Assembly: GCA_963846475.1 (NCBI GenBank)
Contig: CAWJVZ010000004.1
Span: 2,914,001-2,978,000 of the forward strand
Direction: 5' to 3'
DNA from: DASWJZ01 sp963846475
Lineage (GTDB): Bacteria > Pseudomonadota > Alphaproteobacteria > Rhizobiales > Afifellaceae
Length of the DNA stretch: 64,000 bases
The translations under genes were made by a program, and so were the position numbers. The notes under the pieces were generated by a model. The model was not told the DNA's origin. It searched no databases and saw nothing but the letters and a program-made list of their open reading frames with translations. Shown here in pieces: positions 36,220 through 47,277 of the stretch. The stretch's first letter is position 1. Each line of letters begins with the position of its first letter.

Positions 36220-37210
36220 GCTCAGTCGCTCCGCGAAGGAGAGCAATGAGACCTTGCCGTCCGTAGAGGACCACCAGCACGAGCAGCGGGCCGAAGATGA
36301 GCCGCCAATGTTCCGTGTAGCGCGACAACACCTCCTCCAGGCCGAGATAGGCGATGGCGCCCAGAACAGGGCCGACCAGCGATCCCGCACCCCCCAGCAC
36401 CACCATGACGATCAACTCGCCTGAGCGCTGCCACGACATGTAGGCCGGGCTGACGAACTCGGTGTGGTTGGCGAGAAGTGCTCCGGCCAGGCCGGCGATC
36501 ATGCCGGAGATCGCATAGGCGACGAGCTGATAGGCATAGGGATTGAAGCCGAGCGCCTGCACCCGCGATCGGCTCTGGCGGGCAGCCTGCACGACGCGGC
36601 CGAATCGCGAGCCGACGATGCAACTGCACAGCCCGTAGACCCCCGCGAGCATGGCGAGCGCGAGATAATAGAACGCGAGGTCATTCTCCAGCTTCGTCCC
36701 AGCTACTTCGCTGCGCGACCAGACGGTGAGCCCGTCGTCGCCACCATAAGCGGAAAGGCTGGTGGCCGTGAAATAAGCCATCTGGCCGAAGGCCAGCGTG
36801 ATCATGATGAAGTAGACGCCGCGGGTGCGCAGGGAGATCGCCCCGGTCAGAAACGCAAACAGCCCGGCGCAGAGGATGGCGAGCGGAAACGTCAACAAGC
36901 CCTCAGTGAGACCGTGCGAGGCCGCGATGCCGATCGTATAGGCGCCGATGCCGATGAAGGCAGCGTGGCCGAAGGAGACGAGGGCGCCGTAGCCGAGGAT
37001 GAGGTCGAGCCCAAGCGCGGCAATGGCAAAGATGATCATGCGGGTCGCAAGCGATACCAGGTGCTCTTCACCGGCCGCCTCGCTGGCGAACGGCAGGACA
37101 AGAAAGCCGGCAAGCAGGACGCCCGGCAGGGCAGTACGCCAGAGCGGCCGGGCCGGGTCTGCGACCGTATCCGCGGTCGGGGCGACCCCTGCCCGACGCT
37201 CGGTGCTCAT
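36212..37210 (-). CDS. livM: Branched-chain-type ABC transporter permease LivM
   Basis: 332 aa with about nine hydrophobic segments; GYGALVSFGHAAFIGIGAYT is the LivM signature and VVLGGAGSLVGPVLGA follows near the end. Start overlaps the livH stop (ATGA). Forms the channel with LivH. Confidence 0.92.
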   Translation of the reverse strand: MSTERRAGVAPTADTVADPARPLWRTALPGVLLAGFLVLPFASEAAGEEHLVSLATRMIIFAIAALGLDLILGYGALVSFGHAAFIGIGAYTIGIAASHGLTEGLLTFPLAILCAGLFAFLTGAISLRTRGVYFIMITLAFGQMAYFTATSLSAYGGDDGLTVWSRSEVAGTKLENDLAFYYLALAMLAGVYGLCSCIVGSRFGRVVQAARQSRSRVQALGFNPYAYQLVAYAISGMIAGLAGALLANHTEFVSPAYMSWQRSGELIVMVVLGGAGSLVGPVLGAIAYLGLEEVLSRYTEHWRLIFGPLLVLVVLYGRQGLIALLRGATERA

Positions 37211-38130
37211 CGTGCGCTGGCCCCGAACAGGCCCGTCGGCGAGAAGAACAGGATCGCCGCCATCACCATATAGATCAGCATCGAGGCGACGGCGGGCCCG
37301 ACCTCGTTGGCGGCGGAGGGCGAGAGGACCAGCTTGAAAGCGTCCGTGGCGAAGGAGCGGCCGAGTGTGTCGACCAGCCCGACGATCAGCGCGCCGATGA
37401 AAGCCCCGCGGATCGATCCGATCCCACCGATCACGATCACCACGAAGGCGAGGATCAGCAGGTTGTCGCCCATGCCTGACTCTATGGACACGAGGGGCGC
37501 CGCCATGATGCCGGCGAACCCGGCCAGCATCGCCCCGAAGCCGAACACGACCATGAACAGGCGGCGTATGTTGACGCCGAGCGCGGAGACCATAGGAGCA
37601 TTGCTGGCGCCCGCACGCACCAGCATGCCGGCTCGCGTATGCGTCACGAACAAATAGAGCAGAACCGCCACGGCGAGCCCCGCAAGGAGGATGGCCAGCC
37701 GATACACCGGGTAGAGCAGCCCGTTCACCAGCGGCACGGAACCTGAAAGAACGCCAGGCGGAGGAAGGGATAGCGGCGCTGGACCCCAGATTACCCGAAC
37801 GGCTTCGTTGAGGAACAGGATGATCCCGAAGGTTGCCAGGACCTGGTCGAGGTGGCTGCGCCCGTAAAGCCTGCCAAAGACGAGAACCTCCAGAACGAGC
37901 CCGAGCAGCAGCGACCCTGCCAGTCCAAGCAGGAGTGCGAGGAAGAAGTTACCCGTAGCGGCGTGGGCTGCCGCGGCAAGGTAGGCGCCGACCATGTACT
38001 GGGCGCCGTGAGCAAGATTGATGAAGTCCATAACCCCGAAGATGAGGGTGAGGCCTGCCGCGATGAGGAAAAGAAGCACGCCCAGTTGAAGGCCGTTCAG
38101 CGTCTGGACGGCAAGCAGCGTTGCGCTCAT
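37207..38130 (-). CDS. livH: Branched-chain-type ABC transporter permease LivH
   Basis: 307 aa, about eight membrane segments, with LIFGVMDFINLAHGAQYMVG near residue 30 and VVIGGIGSIRGAFIGAL near 235, both LivH-type landmarks. It lies 111 bases after the binding-protein gene. Partner of LivM. Confidence 0.92.
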   Translation of the reverse strand: MSATLLAVQTLNGLQLGVLLFLIAAGLTLIFGVMDFINLAHGAQYMVGAYLAAAAHAATGNFFLALLLGLAGSLLLGLVLEVLVFGRLYGRSHLDQVLATFGIILFLNEAVRVIWGPAPLSLPPPGVLSGSVPLVNGLLYPVYRLAILLAGLAVAVLLYLFVTHTRAGMLVRAGASNAPMVSALGVNIRRLFMVVFGFGAMLAGFAGIMAAPLVSIESGMGDNLLILAFVVIVIGGIGSIRGAFIGALIVGLVDTLGRSFATDAFKLVLSPSAANEVGPAVASMLIYMVMAAILFFSPTGLFGASAR

Positions 38131-38241
38131 GGAGGCCGATGCGGCGCCGTTGACCTCGCCCCGAGAGCCGCGTGGCCGCCATCGACTTTCCTGCGATGAG
38201 AAGCTGACGATCCGCGCGAGCTTGTAAGCGGCACGAACCGA

Positions 38242-39408
38242 TCACTCCATCCGGCACTCGGCGGCGTAGACATCGCCGTAATCGTCGAAAACCTTCTCGA
38301 CTATCTGCGTCTGATATTTCCCGTCGCCGCGCTTCACCGCCTCAACCAGGTAGAAATCCTGGATGGGGAAGTGGTTGGTGTTGAACCTGAAATCGCCCCG
38401 CACCGAAGTGAACTCCGCCGCCTCCAGCGCCGCGCGGAATGCCGCCTTGTCGGACAGATCTCCGTTGACCTTGCGGACCGCGGAGTCGATCAGCATCGCC
38501 AGGTCATAACCCTGGCTGGAATAAAGCGAGGGCACGTAGCCGTATTCAGCTTCGTAATCGGCGACGAACTTCTTGTTCGCCTCATTGTCCATGCCAGGCG
38601 TCCATTGGGATGCGGAAAACATGCCGAGAGCGTCGGCCTGCGTCGCCGGCAACGTGGTTTCATCCACCGTGAAAGCGGAGAGGAACGGGGTCGTATCGGC
38701 CAGACCCGCCTGACGGTATTGCTTTACCAGGCTGACGCCCATTCCGCCGGGCATGAAGGTAAAGACCGCGTCCGGCTTGGCAGCCGCGATCCGGGCCAGC
38801 TCGGCGGAAAAGTCCAGCTGGCCGAGCTGCGTATAGACCTCATCGACGATCTCGCCCTTGAAATGGCGCTTGAAGCCGGCGAGCGAATCCTTGCCGGCTT
38901 GATAGTTCGGCGCCATCAGGAAAACCCGCTTGTAGCCCTTGTCCTGAGCATGCTTCCCAAGCACTTCGTGCATCTGGTCGTTTTGCCAGGAGACGGAAAA
39001 GAAATACGGGCTGCAGCCCTGCCCCGCGAGCGTCGAGGGACCGGCATTGCCGCTGATCAGGAACACCTCCGCGTCGGTCACGGGCTTCGCAATGGCCCCC
39101 ATTACGTTGGAGAAAACGACGCCTGCGACGATGTCCACCCGATCGCGCTCGAGCAGACCTTTTACCTTCTCGACGCCGACGTCCGGTTTCAGCTCGTCAT
39201 CTACAGTAACGACCTCGGTCTCTACCCCGCCGAGCTGCCCGCCGGCGTGCTTCAGGCCGAGCATGAAGCCGTCGCGCATGTGGACGCCGAGCGCGGCGGA
39301 TGGCCCGGAAAGAGTCGACACCAGGCCGATCTTGATCGGCGCGGCCGCCGCGCTGCCGGCCACGGCGAGCGCCGCGGCAAATGCGGCAGGGACAAGGAAT
39401 TGGATCAT
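38242..39408 (-). CDS. Liv-type ABC transporter substrate-binding protein
   Basis: 388 aa with a signal peptide (IQFLVPAAFAAALAVAGSAA, cleavage before APIKIG). The type-I periplasmic fold starts with IKIGLVSTLSGPSAALGVHM. ATG at 39408 chosen for the signal peptide and GGAGA upstream. First gene of the leftward Liv operon. Such receptors also bind aromatic acids and amides, not only branched-chain amino acids; the neighbouring aryl-CoA ligase makes an aromatic acid a reasonable guess. It is preceded by 178 bases with no gene, presumably its promoter. Confidence 0.92.
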   Translation of the reverse strand: MIQFLVPAAFAAALAVAGSAAAAPIKIGLVSTLSGPSAALGVHMRDGFMLGLKHAGGQLGGVETEVVTVDDELKPDVGVEKVKGLLERDRVDIVAGVVFSNVMGAIAKPVTDAEVFLISGNAGPSTLAGQGCSPYFFSVSWQNDQMHEVLGKHAQDKGYKRVFLMAPNYQAGKDSLAGFKRHFKGEIVDEVYTQLGQLDFSAELARIAAAKPDAVFTFMPGGMGVSLVKQYRQAGLADTTPFLSAFTVDETTLPATQADALGMFSASQWTPGMDNEANKKFVADYEAEYGYVPSLYSSQGYDLAMLIDSAVRKVNGDLSDKAAFRAALEAAEFTSVRGDFRFNTNHFPIQDFYLVEAVKRGDGKYQTQIVEKVFDDYGDVYAAECRME

Positions 39409-39586
39409 GGTTCTCTCCATTAGGGCGCCCGGTGGATGGTCCCAGTAACGCTCCAAGCGGAAACCGGCCAGCCGGCGGCCCTCGTTGTCGCCGTCAGCTT
39501 AGATGAAAACGCGGCGTTGCAAAGCCCGCCACACGGCGGCGGCGCCTGGTTGCCGTGAGCCGACGACGAGCAAGAGGGCGGGGAGC

Positions 39587-39823
39587 TCAGAAGGCCTTGT
39601 AGGTGACGATCGTCTTCGTATCCATGATACCGGGAATGGAGTGCAGCCGTTCGTTGACGAAGTGGCCGATGTCGTCAGTTGGGCCGACATAGAACTTTGC
39701 AAGAAGGTCGTAATCGCCCGCGGTGGAATAGACCTCCGACGCGATCTCCGCGTCGGCGATGGCGCTCGCCACCTTGTAGGACTGGCCGAGCTGGCACTTG
39801 ATCAGGACAAAAAACGGTATCAT
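39587..39823 (-). CDS. Stand-alone Lrp/AsnC ligand-binding (RAM) domain protein
   Basis: 78 aa: IPFFVLIKCQLGQSYKVASA, TAGDYDLLAKFYV and SIPGIMDTKTIVTYKAF. This is only the RAM effector domain of Lrp/AsnC regulators; the DNA-binding half is absent. Such single-domain proteins are known and form ring-like oligomers, possibly partnering full-length regulators. The frame runs on upstream, but that text is the tail of an integrase remnant, so the start is placed at 39823. It may sense an amino acid related to the adjacent Liv transporter. Confidence 0.86.
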   Translation of the reverse strand: MIPFFVLIKCQLGQSYKVASAIADAEIASEVYSTAGDYDLLAKFYVGPTDDIGHFVNERLHSIPGIMDTKTIVTYKAF

Positions 39824-39896
39824 CCGAATGCTTCTCCGCGCCTCTGATTCAATCAGATCGTCCGGCCGGCGGCAATCGTTCGCCGCGCGGGTCGGT

Positions 39897-40246
39897 CTGA
39901 TGTCAGCTGGGCGGTGCGGCGCGACCTGGCCGTAGCTCGTGAACGTGGTCAGCACCGCTCATGGCCGATATTCGGGCTCCACGCCTTCAGCTCCTCAGGC
40001 GTCCGGCAGAGCCGCTGGCCTAGGGCCGCCAGAGTATTTCGAAAGCTGTGCGGGTTCGCATAAGGCAGTCCCGCCGCTTCGAAGGCCTGCTTGAAAAACC
40101 TTCCGGATCGGGCTGGCGTTGCTCCACGGCTCGCGATCGAGCCCAGCGGCCTTGAAACTTTCGCTCTCCATCATGGGCAATTTTCGGAAAGGGGAAGAGT
40201 GGACCGTCCGGTCCCCACAGCTCCTCCCGACAGAGTTCGGATTCTC
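39897..40246 (-). pseudogene. Tyrosine recombinase/integrase C-terminal remnant
   Basis: Read leftward in several frames: CREELWGPDGPLFPFPKIAH, then FKAAGLDREPWSNASPIRKV, then QAFEAAGLPYANPHSFRNTL, LGQRLCRTPEELKAWSPNIG and, after another shift, VLTTFTSYGQVAPHR. The order includes the conserved H-x-x-R (HSFR), GHE box and tyrosine nucleophile region (TSYG) of a phage-type integrase. Shifts occur near 40,153, 40,092 and 39,957. The N-terminal half is absent and the fragment begins only a few bases after the trxA stop. It marks an old integration or deletion junction. Confidence 0.85.
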
Positions 40247-40248
40247 GC

Positions 40249-40569
40249 TCACACCGCGGCGCTCTGAATCCACTTCTGCAGGTCGCTCTTCGGGCCGGCG
40301 CCGACCTTCATGTCGACCGGCTCGCCGTTCTTGAACATGATCAGCGTCGGGATCGAGCGCACGCCGTATCTGATCGCCGTCTGCTGGTTCTCGTCGATGT
40401 TCAGCTTGACGATCTTCACCTTGCCGTTGAGCTCGGCGGAGATCTCCTCCAGGTGCGGGGCGATCATCTTGCAGGGCCCGCACCATTCGGCCCAGAAATC
40501 CACCACGACGGGCTCCGCTGCACCGAGGACGTCGGCGTCGAAATTGCTGTCGGTGACGGCGGTGGTCAT
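40249..40569 (-). CDS. trxA: Thioredoxin
   Basis: 106 aa, the standard size, with the redox motif WCGPCK in VDFWAEWCGPCKMIAPHLEE. Cytoplasmic disulfide reductase that serves ribonucleotide reductase and other targets. Follows addA in the core block by 57 bases. It is intact, unlike the genes upstream. In rhizobial genomes I recall folC next; here an integrase remnant lies there instead. Confidence 0.95.
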   Translation of the reverse strand: MTTAVTDSNFDADVLGAAEPVVVDFWAEWCGPCKMIAPHLEEISAELNGKVKIVKLNIDENQQTAIRYGVRSIPTLIMFKNGEPVDMKVGAGPKSDLQKWIQSAAV

Positions 40570-40626
40570 GAGAATCTCCCGATGGGCTCCTGTTGGGGGG
40601 AAGGTAGGAAGCGCCGCCGATTCGGG

Positions 40627-43600
40627 TCAAGGAACGGCCTTGGCGTTGATTCCGAGCTTCGCCAAAGCCTGTTCCATGAGAGGCGCCGGGATTGGCATGA
40701 CGTTCGGCCCGGCGGTCCAGACCAGCGTCGCCCGCACCTCGGCGCCCGGCTCCATGTCCATCAGCAGCCGCCGATAGAGGGCGAGCTGCAGCAACATGGC
40801 GGGATCGGCTTCCGCGGGCGTGGCCGGCACGTTCCGGTTCGTCTTGAAGTCGACGATGTGCCAGCCCTCGGGCGTGCGCGCCAGGCGGTCGATGCGGCCG
40901 CTCACCGCAAATTCGCCGCTCGCCGTCGCAACGCGCCCGACGATCGGAACCTCGGCGCGGCTCTCAGGCCCGAAAATTTCGGCGAGCGCCGGATCGGCGA
41001 TCAGCGCTTCCGCCTCTTGGGTGACATCGTCGGCAGCCGACGTGTCGAACAGGTCGCGCTGCAGGATCCTGGCGGCGCGGGCCCGCCGCTCCTTCGGCGG
41101 AACGGTCGGCAACGCCGCGATCGCTCGATGCAGAGCGCGCCCGCGTGCCAGCGCCGCGTCGGCGTCCAGATCGCCACCGGGCCCGCTCGCGGGGCGAGGA
41201 TCGGGCTCGGCCAGAGCCTGCGAGGGCCGCAGCGGCTGCGGTGCCGCCGGCGGAGACGGCGCCGGCTCGAACAGCCAAGCAGGCAGCTCAGCGGTATCCT
41301 CGGGGCTTTCCTGCTGCTCTGCCGTTTCTACCCCGGGCGCCCGCTGCGTCGGCGGCCAGATATAGGGCGCGACAAGCTCGGCGGTTTCAGCGTGCCGCTC
41401 CGCATCTCCCGGCACCAGCGCCTTCTCGACGAGCGAGTACCAGCATTTTTCCGGCGTCCTCTCGCCCTTGATCCCGGCGACGTAGAGCACGTCCTCGCCC
41501 GCGTCATCGCGACGTAGAGAAGCCGCAGATATTCGTTCTCCGTCTCGACATCGGCTTTGGCATCGGCGCGCCGCTGCAGCTCGGTCGCGTCGAGGCCCGG
41601 CCGCCGCCAGAGGAACGCCGGATCGCGCGTCCTGCCGATCGGCACCAGGATTTCGCGGTGCGACGGCACGACGATCTGCCCGCCGGTGTCGGCGAGGAAG
41701 ACGACGTCGGCCTCCAGGCCCTTGGCGCCATGCACCGTCATCACGCGCACGCCGGCGCCCTGCTCCTCGGCCTCGCGCTTGATGTCGCTCTCGTTGGCGC
41801 GGATGAAGCGCACGAAAACCCTGCAGCGACGGCGCCTCGATCGCTTCATAGGCGAGCGCCTGGCTCAGAAAGGCGTCGAGCACGTCGTCCGCCTCGCCGC
41901 CGAGCCGCGCGCGGAATGCGCGCCGGCCGCCGTCCGGACCGAGAACCGTGGCGAAGAAGCGGAACGGCGTGACCTGGTCGGCCATGGCGCGCCAGGAGTT
42001 CAGCTGCATCGCGGCTTGCCGGAAGCGCTCGTCTTGTGAGGCCTGCAGCGCCGACCAGAGGCTCGTGCGCTCCGGCCTTTCCGCGAGCCGCATCAGCTCG
42101 TCCTCGGCGAGGCCGAGCAGCGGGCTCTTCAGGCAGGCGGCGAGCTGCAGATCGTCCTCGGCAGGAGCATGACGTCGGCAAGCGCGAGGAGGTCGAGCAC
42201 CGCGATATGGGTGGCGACCGGAATGCGGTCGGCGCCCGCGGTCGCGATGCCGCGCTTGCGGAGCGCCCGGTTCATGGCCGCCACGAATGCGTCGCGCTTC
42301 CGCGCCAGGATGAGGATCTCGCCCGGCGCTGAGCCGCTTGCCGGAGGGCAGGAGCGTGCCGATCAGCCGCCCGATCTCGTCGGCGATCGTATCGGCGAGG
42401 GCGATCTCCGCCGCGCTCGGGGCATCGAAGGGCTCGGTCCAGTCCTCCGGCTCCGCCGCTTGCGGCACGGACGATCCGCGGCAGGACGACGACATGGCCC
42501 GGCTCGCTCGGCGCGATCGCCGAATGGGCCTCGTAGCCGGAGGCGGTGATCTTTGTCCGCGAGCTCGCCGGAAAACACCGCGTCGACGGCGTCCAGCACC
42601 TCCGCGTCGAGCGGAAGGAGAGAGCGAGCGGCACGCGAACGAATTCCGCCTTTGCGCTCGTCGACCGCGCGGGCGAAGAAATGCTCGCATCTCGGCCAGC
42701 ATGTGCGGCGCGGCGCCCTGGAAGCCGAAGATCGACTGCTTGTCGTCGCCGACCGCGAAGATCGTGCGCGGCGCCCGCAGCGGCGCCGTCGCCGGCGAAG
42801 AAATCCTCGGCGATCGCCTGCACGACGGCCCACTGGTCGGGGCTGGTGTCCTGCGCCTCGTCGACCAGGATGTGCTCGATGCGCGCGGTCGAGCTTGTAG
42901 AGCACCCAGGCGGCGGCCTCGCCGCGCGACAGGAGGTTGCGCGTCTTGGCGATCAGATCGGCGAAATCGAGCGACGCCCGCCTGGCGCTTGGCGCCGGTG
43001 ATAGGCCTGCAGGATGGCGTCGCCGACGACGAGCAGCGCCTCGGTCGCGGCATAGGCGCGGGCGAGCCGCAGGCGGTGCGCCAGGGCAAGCACCGCTCGG
43101 CCTCGGCGGCGAAGCGTTCGCTCGAGGCCCGGCCTGGGCGCGGCCGAAGGCGGCGCCGAAGCGCTGCGCGGCGACTGCGAGCCTTCCAGCCGCCCGCATC
43201 CTTGTCGTCCAGTCAGGAAGAACGCCGAGGCGGCGCTCCGCCTCCCGCAGCGGCTCCGCCGCACCGAAGATCGGCCTGGAGCGCTGCCTCGCGCCTCGCG
43301 GTCGTTGCGGTTCTCCGCGGCGGCAAGCGCCTCGCCAAGCGCGCCAGCCAACCTGCCGCAATCCTCGCGCCGCCAGTCCGCCGCGTCGCAGATCTGCGCG
43401 GCAGATCGACTCTTCCGTCTCGTCGGCGGCGAAGGCCCAGCCGCGTGCGCAGGTCGGCTAGCGCATCTTCGATGCCGCCGCCGCTCCGCGACCATGTCGA
43501 TCCAGCGGCGGATCGCCTCGCGCTTTGCGATGACCGCATCGAGCGCCGCGGCGATCTGCTCGTCCGTGGCATGCTCGGCGAGATAGCGCACGGCATGGCC

Positions 43601-44135
43601 GAGCCGCGCTCTCGGGCTCCGCAGCGGCCTCGGTTCATCGCCGCGCCGCGCGCCGTCGCGATCAGCGCCGCCGCCTGCGTGTCGTCGAGGACGACGAACT
43701 GGCCGGGCACGTTGGCCTCGAAGGGGAACTGGTGCAGCAGCCGCTCGCAGAACGCATGGATCGTCTGGATTTTCAGCCCGCCCGGCGTCTCCAGCGCCCT
43801 GGCGAAGAGCCGGCGCGCCTGCGCGCATCTCGCCGCCGGCGGGCGGGCGGCCCTGCAGCTTGTGCGATTTCTGCTCCGAGCCGGTCGTCCGGCAGCGTCG
43901 CCCACTTGCCGAGCATGCCGAAGACGCGCCCGGCCATCTCGGCCGCCGCGACCTTGGTGAAGGTCAGGCAGAGGATCGCCGCCGGATCGGCGCCGGCGAG
44001 GAGCAGGCGGATCACGCGCTGCGTCAGCACATGCGTCTTGCCGGAGCCGGCATTGGCGACCACCCAGGCGGAACGGCGCGGGTCCGACGCCCGCCGCTGG
44101 ATGTCTTGCGTGCGGTCGAAATCCACGACTTTCAT
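40627..44135 (-). CDS. addA: Double-strand break repair helicase/nuclease AddA (frames broken by indels)
   Basis: About 1,170 codons when frames are spliced, the family size. The start MKVVDFDRTQDIQRRASD leads into AWVVANAGSGKTHVLTQRV (Walker A). Helicase pieces follow (FAVGDDKQSIFGFQGAAPHM, VMTVHGAKGLEADVVFLADT), and the C-terminal RecB-like nuclease reads HIVDFKTNRNVPA. With AddB it resects DNA ends and loads RecA at Chi-like sites. The text changes frame many times, e.g. near 41,505 and 41,820, each by a single base. Because coding text is continuous across frames with no truncation, sequence error is the likely cause. It overlaps the addB stop (ATGA). Confidence 0.88.
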
Positions 44136-47100
44136 CCCTCGCCGCTTTCGGCCGACGAATCGGCCACCGACCATTCCGCGACGCGCGCGAGATGGTCGTA
44201 ATCGCCGACGAAGACGCGGCCGCGCTTCGGGATCTTTCGCGACAGATATTCCGCCTCGGGCCTGGCGAAGTGGAGCGACCAGCGCCCGCAGCCGCGTTTC
44301 GGTGAGCGCCAGCGCCTCCGCCAGGGTCACGGCCGGCTTGGTCCTGTCGGCGGCCCGGAAGCCGCGTCACGCAGACTGCGCCGCCTTCGCCGCGTCCGGA
44401 GAGATGATAGTAGTTCGAGCCGCGCCGGCTCGGCCGCTCCGATCCCCTCGAAGCCGCCGCGTCCTGGCGATCAGCGCCTCCAGCGGCAGCTGCGGCGACA
44501 GCGACAGCACCTCTTCGATCGTCGGCGGCGTGCCGGTCTTGTAGTCGATGATGGCGAGGCTGCCGTCGACAAGCCGGTCGAGCCGGTCGGCGCGGGCGGT
44601 CAGCTCGAATTCCGGCGTGACCGCCATGCGGCCCTTGCCTTCGACGCGGCGCTCGGCGATGTCGTTCCGCGCCGCCTCGGCGCGAACGAACCAGCGCGCG
44701 ATCCGCTGGAAGCGCGGCCACCAGAGCGCGGCGATCTCTGGGAAATCGGCGTAGCGCGCGAAAGCTTCGCGGCCGATCGCCAGGAGCCGCTCCTCGGCGG
44801 CCGGGTCGAAACGGCCCGCCGGCCAGTTCGCGGACAAAGCGCTCCAGAATGTCGTGGATGAGCGTGCCGCGCTCGGCTGCGTCCGGCAATCTTGCCAGCG
44901 GCTCGAACGGCCGCAGCTTCAGGACGTACTGCGGCATAGATGGCGTAAGGGTCGCGGATCAGCGTCTCGATGCGCGTCGCCGAGAGCGATTTCGGCCGCA
45001 GCGCGAGCGGCGGCGAGGGGCGCGGCCGCTCCGGCCGATCCACCCGCTCCGGCGCGTCCAGCCGCCGCGCGAGGGCGAGCATGCGCGCACCGCGCCGCCG
45101 CATCTCCTCGGCCAGCTCCTCGCCGGCATAGGCGGTGAGCCGCTGCAGCCAGCGCGAGGCGACGCGCGGCTCGCCATCCTCGCGCCGCGCGCGCGTCAGC
45201 CAGACTTTTGGGTGCCCGAGCGCCTGGGCGAAATCGTGCGCCGCAAGGCCGATCCGCCGCTCCGGCGGCTCCAGGCTCAAGCGCGGCGCGCATCGGCCGC
45301 GACAGCGAGCGGATCGAGGCGCGTCTGGCCCGGCCAGGTGCCTTCGTTCAGGCCGCCGAGCACGATCGTGTCGACGCTCTGCAGCCGCGCCTCCAGCGCG
45401 CCCCAGATGTGGATGCGCGGATCGAGGCCGCCGCGCCGCCGCACCATTGGTGCGCTCGATAAGGGCGGCGAACAGGCCGGGATAGTCGCTGCGGCTGCAG
45501 CGCCGGCCCGGCGGCGGCGCTTGCCGAAAACTCCTCGAAGGCGCGGGCCAGCGCCTCGCCGGCCTCGCCGGCGAAAGCGGAGTTAGGCGTCCCGGACTCG
45601 TCGCGTGCGACCTCGGCAATGGCCGCTCGATGCGCGGCGACGATTTCCGGCAGCGGCAAGGCCCGTGCGTGGTCTGCCAGCGCCTCCAGCGGGCCGAGCG
45701 CGGCTGAGAGGCGCCGGACAAGGTCCAGTGCGGCGCGCCAGTCGGTCGCGGAGAGCGTGCGCGACGCTTCGCTCGACGGGAAGCGCTTCGCCCCGCTTTC
45801 GCTTTTCCCGCGCTCCTCGTCGAGGCGCTCCAGCGTGTCGCGAAGCGGTCGCAATCCGGGCTTCAGCCGCGGCCCGCGCAGCACGGCGCGCTCCAGCGCC
45901 CGCGCGGCGTGGCGCGCCGCCGCCCGCTCCAGGCCGAACGCTGCCAGCGGATGCTTCAGGAGCGCCAGCAGCGGCTCCGCCGCGGCGCCACGGAGCGCCA
46001 CTTCGGCGACCAGCCGGGCCAGCACGCCGGCGGGCGTGATGCCGAGCGGCCGGCCGCCGGAATCGTCGACCTCGATGCCCCAGCGCAGCAGCTCGACCGC
46101 CACGCGGCGCGCCAGGCCGCGGTCCGGCGTCACCAGCGCGGCGATTTCGCCCGCGTGCTCCACCGCACCGCGCAGCACCGCGCAGACAGCGAGCGCTTCC
46201 TCGCGCTCGTTGGCCGCCTCCACGACTGCGATGTCTTCGAGCGGCGAGCCGCTTGTCTTCCTCGGAAAGCGCCGGCGCCTCGCTCCACCGCTCCGTCGTG
46301 CCCGCCGGACGCATCGCTTCCGATACGAACCGGCCGCGGGTCCGAAGCGGAGGCGCGGCCTCGCCGAGCGGCTCGACATCCTCGCGGCGAATGCCGAGAC
46401 TCTCCAGGAGCTTCTTCAAGCCGTATTGCGGATGTCCGGCGCCGGCCGGCTCGCGCTCGCTCGGGCCGATCGGCGTCCAAACCGTCGCGTCGAGCCCCTG
46501 GTCGAGGCCGGGCAGCACCACGGCGCCGTTCGGCAGCCGGGCGATGGCGGCAAGCAGCGCCGCGGTCGCCGGCACGGAGCCGGTCGAGCCGGCGGCGATG
46601 ACCGGCGCGGGCGAGCCGTGCCGGGCGAGGCGCTCGGCCTCGGCGCGGATCAGCCGGTCGCGGCGGACGCCCGGGTCGATCAGCCCCTGCTCGGCGAGAT
46701 GCGCCGGCCAGAATTCCGTCGCGATCCGCAGGAATCTCCAGCGTGATCTGCCAGTAACGGGCCAGGTCGGCCGGCAGATGCATGAAGAGCCCCGCCCAGG
46801 CTTCGCGACCGGTGCCTACCTGGTCGATGAGGCTGCCAAGGCGAGGCAGCCAGCCGGGCCGCATCGGCGGGCGAGGCCGGAACGACAAGCTCCTCGTCCG
46901 GCAGCTCCGCCGCGGCGCGCACCAGCGCGCCCGACCAGCTCAGCACCAGCTTTGTGAGGACGAGCTGGCGCTCCATCGCCGGAACGGCAGCCGGCAGCTC
47001 CAGCGCATCCAGATCGTCGGCGCCTCGTCCTCGTCGATGTCGCCGAGCGTGCGGATTTTCGGCAGCAGCACCGGCCGGCCGAGCCGGGCAAGGAAACGCT

Positions 47101-47271
47101 CGCGGATGGCGCGGGCGGCGCGCCGCGTCGGCAGATAGAGCGTGAGGTCGGCGAGCGCGAACGGGTCGCGCGGCGAAAGCCCTCGACCAGCCTGCCGTCG
47201 AGCAGTCCGCCGACCAGCGCGTCGAGGAACGGAGCGCCGGGCGGGATGGTGAAGACGTGGGGGGCGCGCAT
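44132..47271 (-). CDS. addB: Double-strand break repair protein AddB (frames broken by indels)
   Basis: About 1,045 codons in pieces: MRAPHVFTIPPGAPFLDALV at the start, then DPFALADLTLYLPTRRAAR, IRTLGDIDEDE, and near the end the PD-(D/E)XK nuclease text LAIIDYKTGTPPTIEEVL. The final GRVFVGDYDHLARVAEW leads to a stop that overlaps the addA start. AddB contributes the second nuclease and the Chi-binding helicase-like domain. Repeated one-base shifts run through the gene as in addA. The gene is complete at both ends. Confidence 0.86.
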
Positions 47272-47277
47272 CGCGCC

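Noticed and set aside
42338..43960. 540-codon plus-strand frame across addA
   Set aside because: Antisense of the indel-broken addA gene; the minus-strand pieces match AddA in order.
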